Shown here: in pieces, positions 55,093-63,619 of the stretch | Numbering within the stretch: position 1 is the stretch's first letter | Layout of the letters: every line of letters starts with the position of its first letter | Source: RU20A sp042610495 | GTDB taxonomy: Bacteria; Pseudomonadota; Alphaproteobacteria; Rhizobiales; Rhizobiaceae | Direction of reading: 5' to 3' | NCBI RefSeq assembly: GCF_042610495.1 | Contig: NZ_JBHGAP010000001.1 | Span: forward strand, 682,001-746,000 | DNA: 64,000 nucleotides | Translations under genes and position numbers: made by a program | Notes under the pieces: generated by a model | Told to the model about the DNA's origin: nothing | Database searches by the model: none | Seen by the model: the letters and a program-made list of their open reading frames with translations, nothing else

Positions 55093-56046
55093 ATGACCAG
55101 GTTCGCCTCTCCAGACACCGGACCCGGCTCCCGCCAGACCGAAAGCGCGGGACGAAAGCCGCGCCCGGACCTGACCGACCCCGCCGTGATTGCGACGCAT
55201 CCCGATTTCGAGGCGCAACTGAGCGCGATCGGCCGGGCCCTGACGGGCATTCACGACACGGCGCCGCAGATGGTGCGCTACATGGCGAGCATCCAGCGCT
55301 GGCTTCTCACGCAGTCGCTCTTTGCGCTGCATTTCAATCGCGATCCGGCACGGCCAACCACCGGCATCACCGCGTCGCGCCTGCTGGAGATCGCCATCCG
55401 CACGGGAGCCGCAAGCCGGAACACCGCCGCCGCCCACTTGGCCGAACTCATCGCCTACAAGCTGGTCGAGGATGCGCCGGATTGTTCCTCCAAACGCGTC
55501 CGGCCGCTTGTGATGACCGAAAGGACCGAGGCTGCGATGGCCTTGTGGTTCCGGGCGCATCTCACGGGCCTCGATGCGCTCGACGGCGGCGATCGTGTCG
55601 CAAGGCTCGATGCCGATCCCGATCTCTTCCCCCGCGCCCATGGCCGGGCCGCCGCGGTCCTCGTCGACAATCCCGCCTGGAACACGCCACCGGAATCCGT
55701 GGGCGCCTTCGTGTGGACCGATAGCGGCAGCAACGTGCTGCACGATCTGTTCTCCCATATTCCCGAGCCCGCCGACAGCATCGACGGCCGCATCGCGATC
55801 GGACCCTATTCGCTGACGGCACTGGCCGAGCGCTACCGCCTGTCGCTGACCAGCGTGCGACGCCTGTTCCAGAAGGCGGAAGCCCTGGGCGTGATCGGCT
55901 GGGAAGGATCGACCCGGTCCCGCCGGCTGTGGATCGGCGAAACACTGGTGCGGGACCACGCCGGCTGGCAGGCGGTCAAGTTCGCCGCCATCGCGCAGGC
56001 CTTCGCCGAAGCCCTTGCGGAGCGCGACGCCGAAGCGGCCGAGTAG
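55093..56046 (+). CDS. double winged-helix DNA-binding protein, paralogue B
   Basis: 317 residues, paralogous to the preceding gene along its whole body: QRWLLTQSLFALH, AASRNTAAAHLAELIAYKLV with KRVRPL, LDALDGGDRVARLDADPD, WTDSGSNVLHDL and LTALAERYRLSLTSVRRLFQ with SRRLWIG. The low-complexity N-terminus of paralogue A is absent; this protein begins with a Pro/Arg-rich stretch. About 245 bp separate the two genes, so it may have its own promoter; an inverted repeat GGTTC/GAACC lies there. Function unknown; a paired regulator system is an inference. Confidence 0.65.
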   Translation: MTRFASPDTGPGSRQTESAGRKPRPDLTDPAVIATHPDFEAQLSAIGRALTGIHDTAPQMVRYMASIQRWLLTQSLFALHFNRDPARPTTGITASRLLEIAIRTGAASRNTAAAHLAELIAYKLVEDAPDCSSKRVRPLVMTERTEAAMALWFRAHLTGLDALDGGDRVARLDADPDLFPRAHGRAAAVLVDNPAWNTPPESVGAFVWTDSGSNVLHDLFSHIPEPADSIDGRIAIGPYSLTALAERYRLSLTSVRRLFQKAEALGVIGWEGSTRSRRLWIGETLVRDHAGWQAVKFAAIAQAFAEALAERDAEAAE

Positions 56047-56080
56047 CGGACGAGGGAAACCAGCCTTTCCGCCGACGGCG

Positions 56081-56494
56081 TCAGCCGTCTGTCAGAAGCC
56101 CCGGCCGGCCTTTCGCGAACTGTTGCAGACCATCGGCAATCTCGTAGAAATCCGCCTTGTCGGCCGCAAAGATGTGATAGCCGGGCTGAAGACCGCTCGG
56201 CTGGTCGAAGGCCCCCGCCTGGATCGAGATGCCCTCGGCACCCTCATAGGACCAGAACAGCGCTGAACCGCACTGGCGGCAGAAGCCGCGCCGTCCGTGC
56301 GCGCTCGATCCGTACCAGGTGATCTCGCCCTCGCCGCTGATCGCGACATCCGCGCGCGCCGCATTTGTCGAGGCATAGTAGAGCCCCGTCTGCCGACGGC
56401 ACTGGCTGCAATGGCAGAAGACGACCTCGCGAAGCGGACCGCTGACCGCAAAGCGCACGGCCCCACACAGGCATCCTCCCAACCGCTCCGTCAT
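56081..56494 (-). CDS. GFA-family zinc protein
   Basis: 137-residue member of the GFA (glutathione-dependent formaldehyde-activating-like, CENP-V) family. Zinc-binding cysteines are GGCLCGAVRF, CHCSQCRRQTG and FCRQCGSALFW. The substrate is unknown; members include S-hydroxymethyl-glutathione synthases and many uncharacterised proteins. GGGGGA 6 bases before the ATG sets the start. Confidence 0.85.
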   Translation of the reverse strand: MTERLGGCLCGAVRFAVSGPLREVVFCHCSQCRRQTGLYYASTNAARADVAISGEGEITWYGSSAHGRRGFCRQCGSALFWSYEGAEGISIQAGAFDQPSGLQPGYHIFAADKADFYEIADGLQQFAKGRPGLLTDG

Positions 56495-56738
56495 CGCCAA
56501 TCCCCCTTCCACCGCTTCGGATGGCCGAACTTGGCCGCAATGGAGCGACCTGTCCAATTCAGAGAATTGAAGCGAAGGATCAAGCGCCGCGATGCGTGCA
56601 CGCGTCCCCCGTCCACAGCACACCCCATGGATCCGTCTTCAAATTGGCGTAGATGAGAGAGATCGAAGTCCATCTTCTCCGCCCGAGTCGCGGCGCCAGG
56701 CGCCCGCCGGACGTCCTGACGCTGACGAGGCCCCAACG

Positions 56739-57272
56739 ATGACAAAGCGACACAGCCACGCCAACCGCCATTTCGGCAAGCCGATCGACGCACTGGGCGC
56801 GGTCGAACGGCGTGTTCTCGACCGGGCGGAGGAGCATCTGGTCATCTCCACCGACGTCAATGCCGCCATCTCGGCGCATGCCACCTTCGGCCAGCGGCTC
56901 GCCGACCGCATCGCCCGCATCGGCGGCTCCTGGGGCTTCATCATCTCCTTCATCCTGTTCCTGGTCGCCTGGTCGCTGATCAACACGGTGATCCTGACGG
57001 CGGATGCCTTCGACCCCTACCCCTTCATCTTCCTCAATCTCATCCTCTCCATGATCGCGGCCATCCAGGCGCCGATCATCATGATGTCCCAGAACCGCCA
57101 GGCCGAACGCGACCGCTTCGAAGCCGCCAAGGACTACGAGGTGAACCTGAAGGCCGAACTGGAAATCCTCTCCCTGCATCGCAAGATCGACATGGAGGTC
57201 CTGTCCGAACTCGCCAGCCTGCGGGAGGAACTGGCTCGCCTGCACGCGAAGCTGCCGGAAACGAAGCATTGA
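56739..57272 (+). CDS. DUF1003 membrane protein
   Basis: 177 residues. Two transmembrane helices (GFIISFILFLVAWSLINTVIL and the DPYPFIFLNLILSMIAAIQAP block) are flanked by polar regions; MSQNRQAERDRFEAAKDYEVN and the C-terminal coiled coil are standard for DUF1003. The family is common next to transporters and has no settled function. The ATG has GAGG 9 bases upstream; a longer frame upstream is not conserved. Confidence 0.85.
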   Translation: MTKRHSHANRHFGKPIDALGAVERRVLDRAEEHLVISTDVNAAISAHATFGQRLADRIARIGGSWGFIISFILFLVAWSLINTVILTADAFDPYPFIFLNLILSMIAAIQAPIIMMSQNRQAERDRFEAAKDYEVNLKAELEILSLHRKIDMEVLSELASLREELARLHAKLPETKH

Positions 57273-57312
57273 AGGGATGGCCGGCATGCGATGAAGGGCG
57301 TGGAGCGAAAGC

Positions 57313-57349
57313 AAAAGGGCGGGCCGCCGAAGCGACCCGCCCTTTTTTG
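57313..57349. terminator. bidirectional rho-independent terminator
   Basis: AAAAGGGCGGG and CCCGCCCTTTTTT flank a 12-base loop, with A-run and T-run on opposite sides. It lies between the convergent DUF1003 gene and the DAHP synthase gene and could serve both. Confidence 0.88.
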
Positions 57350-57369
57350 ATCCGTCCTGTCGCGGCCGA

Positions 57370-58743
57370 TCAGCCGTTGACGACCATGCGCTTTTCGTCG
57401 CGGCCGGTCTTCATGCGCTCGGCAAGAAGGAAAGCCAGTTCCAGCGCCTGATCGGCGTTGAGGCGCGGGTCGCAATGGGTGTGGTAGCGGTCGCCGAGGT
57501 CGGCGCCGGAGAGCGCACGCGCGCCACCGGTGCATTCCGTCACGTCATTGCCGGTCATTTCGATATGGACGCCGCCCGGATGGGTGCCCTCGGCACGGTG
57601 GATCTGGAAGAAGCTTTCGACTTCCGACAGGATCCGCTCGAAGGGACGGGTCTTGTAGTTGTTCAGCGTGATCGTGTTGCCGTGCATCGGGTCGCAGGAC
57701 CAGACGACCTTCTTGCCCTCGCGCTCGACCGCGCGGATGAGGCGCGGCAGGTGCTCGGCAACCTTGTCGTGGCCGAAGCGGCAGATGAGCGTCAGGCGTC
57801 CGGCTTCGTTGGCCGGATTGAGGAGATCGATGAGCTCCAGCAGGCCGTCGCCGGTCAGCGACGGGCCGCACTTGAGACCGATCGGGTTCTTGATGCCACG
57901 GCAGTATTCGATATGGGCATGGTCAGGCTGGCGGGTGCGGTCGCCGATCCAGATCATGTGGCCGGAGGTGGCGTACCAGTCGCCGGACGTCGAATCGACG
58001 CGCGTCAGCGCCTGCTCGTAGCCGAGCAGGAGAGCCTCATGGCTGGTGAAGAAATCCGTCTCGCGCAGGCCCGGATGGTTCTCGGCGGAAATGCCGATCG
58101 CCTTCATGAAATCCATGGTTTCGGAGATGCGGTCGGCGAGCTTGCGGTAACGCTCGGCCTGCGGGCTGTCCTTCACGAAGCCGAGCATCCACTGGTGCAC
58201 GTTTTCGAGATTGGCATAGCCACCCATGGCGAAGGCGCGCAGCAGGTTCAGCGTCGCGGCCGACTGGCGATAGGCCATGATCTGGCGTTCCGGATTGGGC
58301 ACGCGGGCCTCTTCCGTGAACTCGATCCCGTTGATGATGTCGCCACGGTAGGAGGGCAGCGATACGCCGTTCTGCGTTTCCGTGTTGGACGAACGCGGCT
58401 TGGCGAACTGGCCGGCGATGCGGCCGACCTTCACGACAGGCTGCTGGGCGCCGAAGGTCAGCACGACAGCCATCTGCAGGAAGGCGCGGAAGAAGTCGCG
58501 GATCGTGTCGGCGCCGTGTTCGGCGAAGCTTTCGGCGCAGTCACCGCCCTGCAGCAGGAAACCCTGGCCATCGGCGACCTTGGCGAGCGACGCCTTCAGG
58601 CGACGCGCCTCGCCGGCAAAGACGAGTGGCGGAAATTTCGCGAGGCGTGCTTCGGTCGCCTCCAGCGCGGCCGCGTCCGGATAGTCCGGCACCTGCTGGA
58701 TCGGCTTGTTCCGCCAGCTGTTCGGGGTCCAATTCTGTGCCAT
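57370..58743 (-). CDS. aroF: class II 3-deoxy-7-phosphoheptulonate (DAHP) synthase
   Basis: First step of aromatic amino acid synthesis. 457 residues of the plant-like class II type, unlike the ~350-residue E. coli enzymes. Landmarks: FLLQGGDCAESFAEH, RIAGQFAKPRS, HEALLLGYEQALTR, NPIGLKCGPSLTG, VVWSCDPMHGNT and HIEMTGNDVTECTGG. The ATG at MAQNWTPNSWR has AGGTG 6 bases upstream. A TATAAG hexamer and a 10-bp palindrome sit just before it. Standing alone. Confidence 0.95.
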   Translation of the reverse strand: MAQNWTPNSWRNKPIQQVPDYPDAAALEATEARLAKFPPLVFAGEARRLKASLAKVADGQGFLLQGGDCAESFAEHGADTIRDFFRAFLQMAVVLTFGAQQPVVKVGRIAGQFAKPRSSNTETQNGVSLPSYRGDIINGIEFTEEARVPNPERQIMAYRQSAATLNLLRAFAMGGYANLENVHQWMLGFVKDSPQAERYRKLADRISETMDFMKAIGISAENHPGLRETDFFTSHEALLLGYEQALTRVDSTSGDWYATSGHMIWIGDRTRQPDHAHIEYCRGIKNPIGLKCGPSLTGDGLLELIDLLNPANEAGRLTLICRFGHDKVAEHLPRLIRAVEREGKKVVWSCDPMHGNTITLNNYKTRPFERILSEVESFFQIHRAEGTHPGGVHIEMTGNDVTECTGGARALSGADLGDRYHTHCDPRLNADQALELAFLLAERMKTGRDEKRMVVNG

Positions 58744-59168
58744 GTCGTTCACCTGTTTTCCGTAGCGCCCGGATGCCTCCGCATCCGCCGGGAGTGCGTC
58801 CCGCGCGCCAGCCTCGCCCGTGCACCGTGCAGCGGACAATAGGATGCGGGCTTATAGACGTTAACGTTCGCGAAAGCTAGCGGATTGACGGCGTAGGGGC
58901 ACGTATCTGCGCCGCAATGCCGGGCGCCCATGGAAAGGGCGCACCTTCCGCCTCCCGTTCGCCCGCGCCCGCCGGATCGCCCCCATCGTACCAATCACCC
59001 AAAGTGGGACATGCTTCGTATTTTAAAGGATGCGGAAAGAAGATGGAAACATCCTCCCGATAAGGTGCCCCGGCAATGGGAATTAAACGCATACCGTGCA
59101 GGATCGCTGGGCGCATGGCCGCTCATCCCGCGCAACGCCGATGTGCTGACGCTCGAAGGATGTTTCAG
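58744..59168. other. divergent intergenic region, aroF / tadG-like gene
   Basis: About 425 bp, no gene recognised. It holds the probable aroF promoter (58851-58867); nothing else was identified. Confidence 0.4.
58851..58867 (-). promoter_or_regulatory. aroF promoter element with palindrome
   Basis: On the minus strand the perfect palindrome ACGTTAACGT (58858-58867) is followed by TATAAG (58851-58856), a -10-like hexamer, about 110 bases upstream of the start codon. A repressor or activator at the palindrome could control the promoter. Confidence 0.4.
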
Positions 59169-60482
59169 ATGAGATCCACGCTTTCACGTCTCTGGAAGGA
59201 TCGCCGCGGCAATTTTGGCATGCTTTTCGCGCTGACGGCGGTTCCGCTGGTTGCGGCCGGCGGCCTTTCGGTCGATTTCGCCCGGGCGCTGAGCACGCAG
59301 AACGACCTCAAGGCGCAGGCCGACACGGCCGCGCTCGGCGTTCTCGCGCCCAACTCCGAGACGGTGGCCGCCGCCATGGGAATGTCCGGCGACGGGACGG
59401 TCGCGATCGGCAGCGACGCCATGGCGCGCCTCGTCAAGGCTCAGCAGGGCGACGAAAAGCCGAGTGATCTTTCTTCGTCTGCGACCACCTTTCAGGGCAC
59501 GGTGACCAAGAAGGGCCGCACCCTGTCGGCCAATATCACCTTCACCCAGGAGGTGCCGACCACGCTCCTCGCCATTATCGGCCAGAACGATCTCGTGGTC
59601 TCCGGCCAGTCGACGGCCGTGCTCCAGACGCAGTCCTTCATGGACTTCTACATGCTGCTCGACAACACGCCCTCCATGGGCGTCGGTGCCACGCCAGCCG
59701 ACGTCGCCAAGCTCGTCAACGCCACGTCCGACAAGTGCGCCTTCGCCTGCCACATCGTGAAGGACGGCGTGGAAGATCCCAACAGCTACTACAACCTCGC
59801 CCGCAAGATCGGCGCGACGATCCGCATCGACGTGGTCGCCAAGGCCACGGCCGCGCTCATGGACGAGGCAAAGGCGCAGATGCAGTTTGCCAACCAGTTC
59901 CGCATTGCGGCCTACACCTTCGGCGAGAAGGCCGAAGACGTGAAGCTGCAGAAGGTGGCGTCGCTGACCAGCAACTTCACCGCCGCCAAGAAGAAGACCG
60001 ATGCCATCAAGCTGATGAGCATCCCCTACAACGGCTACAACGGCGACCAGCAGACGAGCTTCGACGACGCGCTGACCAAGATCAGCAGCGAGATCGACAC
60101 GCCCGGCACCGGTGCATCGATCAGCGACCGCGAAAAGATCCTGTTCTTCGTCGCCGACGGCGTCGGTGACAGCTACAAGCCGTCCACCTGCACCAAGCGG
60201 ACAACCGGTGGCCGCTGCCAGGAGCCGATCGACACGACCTACTGCCAGAAGCTCAAGGATCGCGGCATCCGCATCGCCGTGCTCTACACCACCTACCTGC
60301 CGCTGCCGACGAACGACTGGTACAATACCTGGATCAAGCCGTTCCAGAGCGAAATCTCGACGCGCATGCAGACCTGCGCTTCGCCCGGCCTCTTCTTCGA
60401 GGTGAGCCCGACCCAGGGCATTGCCGACGCCATGAAAGCCCTCTTCTACCGCGTCATCGAGAGCCCGCACCTGACGAACTGA
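59169..60482 (+). CDS. TadG-like pilus-assembly/vWA protein
   Basis: 437 residues. The N-terminus (RRGNFGMLFALTAVPLVAAGG) is a TadE/TadG-type anchor of Flp-pilus systems; from about residue 155 a vWA-like domain follows, with DNTPSMG as a metal site of the form DxTxS in place of DxSxS, and ILFFVADGVGD further on. Four cysteines (KCAFACH, CQEPI, YCQKL) lie in the second half. No other tad genes are in the window; such solitary copies are common in rhizobia. GAAGGA 8 bases before the ATG supports the start. Confidence 0.85.
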   Translation: MRSTLSRLWKDRRGNFGMLFALTAVPLVAAGGLSVDFARALSTQNDLKAQADTAALGVLAPNSETVAAAMGMSGDGTVAIGSDAMARLVKAQQGDEKPSDLSSSATTFQGTVTKKGRTLSANITFTQEVPTTLLAIIGQNDLVVSGQSTAVLQTQSFMDFYMLLDNTPSMGVGATPADVAKLVNATSDKCAFACHIVKDGVEDPNSYYNLARKIGATIRIDVVAKATAALMDEAKAQMQFANQFRIAAYTFGEKAEDVKLQKVASLTSNFTAAKKKTDAIKLMSIPYNGYNGDQQTSFDDALTKISSEIDTPGTGASISDREKILFFVADGVGDSYKPSTCTKRTTGGRCQEPIDTTYCQKLKDRGIRIAVLYTTYLPLPTNDWYNTWIKPFQSEISTRMQTCASPGLFFEVSPTQGIADAMKALFYRVIESPHLTN

Positions 60483-60635
60483 GGACCGGACGAGCCTCGA
60501 CGCAAAGAGCCCCGCCGCCGCATGTGAACCGCCCCCGCACGCTGGACTGTCAGCGTCGGGGGCAACGCATGCGGGGCGTGGCATTTTCATGCGGCGCTCT
60601 TCGCGGTCAAAAGCCCGGACGCGATCAACGGACGC

Positions 60636-60666
60636 AAAAAAGCGGGCGCATCCGGGATGCACCCGC
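60636..60666 (-). terminator. rho-independent terminator
   Basis: GCGGGCGCATCC / GGATGCACCCGC (one mismatch, one-base loop core) followed on the minus strand by TTTTTT. It lies about 110 bases after the small membrane-protein gene. Confidence 0.8.
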
Positions 60667-60776
60667 CAGTCAAGCAATCGGATCGATCCTGGGGATAGCC
60701 GATCCGCAGACCATGCGCGGATGCCGGGGAAGCATGCGCGCAGGAAAGGATGTGGTGTGGCGGCCGGTGCGACGGC

Positions 60777-61016
60777 TCAGACGAGCCCGGCGGCCCAGAT
60801 GCCGGCCTTGACGAGGCCATAGACGCCGGCGCCGCCGGCCGTCAGCATGCCGCCGCAGATCACGGCGAAGGTGAGCAGCAGCGCCCAGTTGCGGCCCGTG
60901 GCGGGACGCGTGCGCGTCACAAGCCGCGGCTCCACGACAACGCGCGTCGAGGCGCGGCGGACGGGGGCCAGACTGGGTTCCGGCGCGGTTTCAGGCTGCA
61001 GGGCAATCGCTGCCAT
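60777..61016 (-). CDS. small membrane protein, 79 residues
   Basis: Not recognised. A polar, Arg/Pro-rich N-terminal half (residues 1-45) is followed by one hydrophobic helix with small residues (ALLLTFAVICGGMLTAGGAG) and a short aliphatic end. The ATG has GGAGA 6 bases upstream; 12 more in-frame codons upstream exist without a ribosome-binding site. A terminator follows downstream. It lies between tadG-like and gor, unrelated by function as far as can be seen. Confidence 0.6.
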   Translation of the reverse strand: MAAIALQPETAPEPSLAPVRRASTRVVVEPRLVTRTRPATGRNWALLLTFAVICGGMLTAGGAGVYGLVKAGIWAAGLV

Positions 61017-61157
61017 GTCACGTCTCCATTCAAGGGATGATCGCACCATAGCGCGCTTCTCACCGCCTGTCAGAAGAACCCGGAACCAGCCTTAGCCGCC
61101 GGTAAGGAGATTGGGTCAATAGTGAGTAAAATTCGAACAACCCGTTGATATCACGGA

Positions 61158-62546
61158 CTACTGACGCACCCCGTCTCGGATGCGGTAGCTTGGCTGGTAC
61201 ATGGTCACAAGCTCTTCGGCAGCGGTCGGATGCACGGCCATGGTGCGGTCGAAATCGTCCTTCGTCACGCCGGCCTTCAGCGCGATGCCGAGAAGCTGCG
61301 CCATCTCGCCGGCCTCGTGGCCGAGAATGTGGACGCCCAGCACCTTGCGGGTCTCGGCATCGACCACGATCTTCTGGATCGTCTTTTCCGTGCGGCCCGA
61401 AAGCGTCGCCTTCATCGGCCGGAACTCGGCGCGGAAGACATCGACGGCCGCATGTGTCTTGACCGCCTCTTCCTCCGACAGGCCGACCGTGCCGATCTCG
61501 GGCTGAGAGAAGACCGCCGTTGCGATGAGATCATGGTCCGGCGAGGTCGGATTGTGCTTGTACTCGGTCTCGATGAAGCACATGGCCTCGTGGATGGCGA
61601 CCGGGGTCAGCTGCACGCGGTCGGTGACATCGCCGAGCGCATAGACGCCGGGCGCACTGGTGCGCGAGAAGGCGTCGACGCGGATCGCGCCCCGCGCATC
61701 GACAGTGACACCCGCCGCCTCCAGGCCGAGGCCGGCCGTATTGGGCACGCGCCCCGTCGCCAGCATCACCTGATCGACCACCAGCGAACCGTTCTGGCCG
61801 GTCTCGGCAACCCGCCGGCCCTCGCCGTCCACCGTGACGGCGGTGATGACGTCGCCGAGGATAATCCGGATGCCCTTGGCCTGCATGGCCGCCATCAGGC
61901 CGCGCCGCATGTCGCCATCGAAGCGCGAGAGAATTTCCGCGCCGCGATAGATCAGCGTCGTCTCGACGCCCAGCCCATGGAAGATATTGGCGAATTCGAC
62001 GGCGATATAGCCGCCGCCGGAAATCAGGATGGAGGCCGGCAGGCGCTTCAGATCGAAGGCCTCGTTGGAACTGATGCAGTGTTCGGCGCCGACAAGCCCC
62101 GCCGGCGCCTGCGGCCGGCCACCTACCGCAATCACGATCCGCTCGGCCGTGACGGTTCGGCGATCGGCGAGAAGCCGGACCGTATTGGCATCCACGAGTT
62201 CGGCCCGGCTCTCGATGATCTCCGCACCAGCATTCTCCAGCCCCTTGCGATAGAGGCCTTCGAGACGGGTAATCTCCTTCTCCTTGGCGGCCACAAGCCT
62301 TTCCCAGGAGAAGCTGCGCTCGCCGACACTCCAGCCGAAGCCTTCCGCATCCTCGAAATGCTCGGGGAACTGCGAGGCATAGACATAGAGCTTCTTCGGC
62401 ACGCAGCCCCGGATGACGCAGGTGCCGCCGAAACGGAATTCCTCCGCAATCGCCACCCTCTTGCCCATCGACGCCGCCAGCCGCGCACTGCGCACGCCCC
62501 CGGAACCGCCGCCGATGACGAAGAGATCATAATCCCGGGCTGCCAT
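61158..62546 (-). CDS. gor: glutathione-disulfide reductase
   Basis: NADPH-dependent FAD enzyme that keeps glutathione reduced. 462 residues: FAD-binding VIGGGSGG, redox-active disulfide GGTCVIRGCVPKK, NADPH motif SGGGYIAVEFANIFHGLG followed by YRGAEILSRFD, GVYALGDVT and the catalytic HPTAAEE at the C-terminal end. GAGGA 6 bases before the ATG sets the start. In S. meliloti the gene next to gor is a DUF2059 gene; here two extra genes lie between. Confidence 0.95.
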   Translation of the reverse strand: MAARDYDLFVIGGGSGGVRSARLAASMGKRVAIAEEFRFGGTCVIRGCVPKKLYVYASQFPEHFEDAEGFGWSVGERSFSWERLVAAKEKEITRLEGLYRKGLENAGAEIIESRAELVDANTVRLLADRRTVTAERIVIAVGGRPQAPAGLVGAEHCISSNEAFDLKRLPASILISGGGYIAVEFANIFHGLGVETTLIYRGAEILSRFDGDMRRGLMAAMQAKGIRIILGDVITAVTVDGEGRRVAETGQNGSLVVDQVMLATGRVPNTAGLGLEAAGVTVDARGAIRVDAFSRTSAPGVYALGDVTDRVQLTPVAIHEAMCFIETEYKHNPTSPDHDLIATAVFSQPEIGTVGLSEEEAVKTHAAVDVFRAEFRPMKATLSGRTEKTIQKIVVDAETRKVLGVHILGHEAGEMAQLLGIALKAGVTKDDFDRTMAVHPTAAEELVTMYQPSYRIRDGVRQ

Positions 62547-62741
62547 GCTCAATCCTCGCGAAACCCCGGATGCCAGCGAGAACCGCCGCCGGGAAAAGAC
62601 AGGGCCGCCGATAAGGCGGCCGACGGGAGAGATATAGGGTATGGGGGGCGGGTGTGGGAAGGGTGGCGGGCTGGCAGATCGCAGCTCTCCACGCTCGACG
62701 TCGAATGTTATAGGTGACGTCAACTTTGGCGGGAGGCAGAC

Positions 62742-63278
62742 ATGGTGCGTATCATTGAATGGAACGGCACGGAGATCGTCGCGGGGATCGAACGGCTGAC
62801 CGACATCATGATCGATTGCATCGAAGGCGGCGCACTCGTCGGCCATATCCTCCCCGTTGATCGCGACACGATCGCCGCCTATTGGCGCGACGTGGCAGCA
62901 TCCACCGACGCCGGGGAGCGCATCGTCCTGATCGCGGAGGCAGACGGCGTGGAAGCGGGTACGGTGCAGCTCTTCCTTTCACCTGAGCCGAACGCCCCGC
63001 ACCGTGCCGAGGTCTACAAACTGCTCGTTCACCGTGACTTTCGATGCCGCGGGCTCGGCGAGGCGCTCATGTCGACGGTTGAGGATGTTGCCGCCCGGTA
63101 TGGCCGTACCCTTCTGCTTCTCGATACGGTGCAGAACGGCGCCGGTGAAAGGCTTTACCGGCGTCTCGGCTGGGAGGATATCGGTGTCGTCCCGCACCAC
63201 TTCGTCGATCCATTTGGCACGCCACAGGCCTCGGTTTACATGATGCGTCACCTGCGAGCAGAAACCCTGACCCTATAG
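62742..63278 (+). CDS. GNAT-family N-acetyltransferase
   Basis: 178 residues. The acetyl-CoA-binding motif A is in RAEVYKLLVHRDFRCRGLGE (RxxGxG/A as RCRGLG), and GERLYRRLGWEDIG is the usual GNAT C-terminal block. The substrate is unknown. It is divergent from gor and lies in the extra segment between gor and the DUF2059 gene. The start ATG is the first with the domain in frame. Confidence 0.82.
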   Translation: MVRIIEWNGTEIVAGIERLTDIMIDCIEGGALVGHILPVDRDTIAAYWRDVAASTDAGERIVLIAEADGVEAGTVQLFLSPEPNAPHRAEVYKLLVHRDFRCRGLGEALMSTVEDVAARYGRTLLLLDTVQNGAGERLYRRLGWEDIGVVPHHFVDPFGTPQASVYMMRHLRAETLTL

Positions 63279-63552
63279 ATCCGGCCGAGCTGCTGACCGA
63301 TGACGTGGCGACGCCGCGTTCATGGACGAGGCCTTTGCGTCCGAGGATGCGGGATACATCGCCCATGCGCTCGGCGTCGTGGCGCGGGCCAAGGGCCTGA
63401 CGGACATCGCCCGGCAAACCGGGCTTTCTCGCGAGCAGCTTTACCGCTCCTTCAGCGGCAACGGCAATCCGACATTGAAGACGACGCTTTCCGTGATGAA
63501 GGCGCTCGGCCTGCGGATCGCGCTCCAAGCTTCGGCCGGCGATCAACGCTGA
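63278..63552 (+). pseudogene. frameshifted HigA-like addiction-module antitoxin remnant
   Basis: The frame from 63322 gives MDEAFASEDAGYIAHALGVV, ARAKGLTDIARQTGLSREQL and a HTH tail, matching the end of the probable-addiction-module antidote (TIGR02684-type) family. The missing N-terminus lies just upstream in another frame: GATCCGGCCGAGCTGCTGAC reads DPAELLTD, as in intact members before the DEAFAS block. One base appears to be missing near 63305-63312. No toxin gene is adjacent and no start codon with a ribosome-binding site is seen for either frame, so it is likely broken. Confidence 0.65.
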
Positions 63553-63566
63553 GTGAGCCGGACCAC

Positions 63567-63595
63567 AAAAAAGCCCGGCACGACGGCCGGGCTTT
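63567..63595 (-). terminator. rho-independent terminator
   Basis: AAGCCCGG / CCGGGCTT stem, with TTTTTT following on the minus strand. It lies just after the stop of the DUF2059 gene. Confidence 0.82.
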
Positions 63596-63619
63596 GAAGG
63601 GGTGCGCTGACGCCGCTGC

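Noticed and set aside
53692..56046. Plasmid-type replication initiator (RepC) pair
   Set aside because: Considered because rhizobial RepC proteins also have HTH domains, but there are no repA/repB genes, no partition sites, and the motifs are unlike RepC as I know it.
58877..59116. Short frames between aroF and the tadG-like gene
   Set aside because: No ribosome-binding site, Pro/Arg-rich composition, and they cover the probable aroF promoter.
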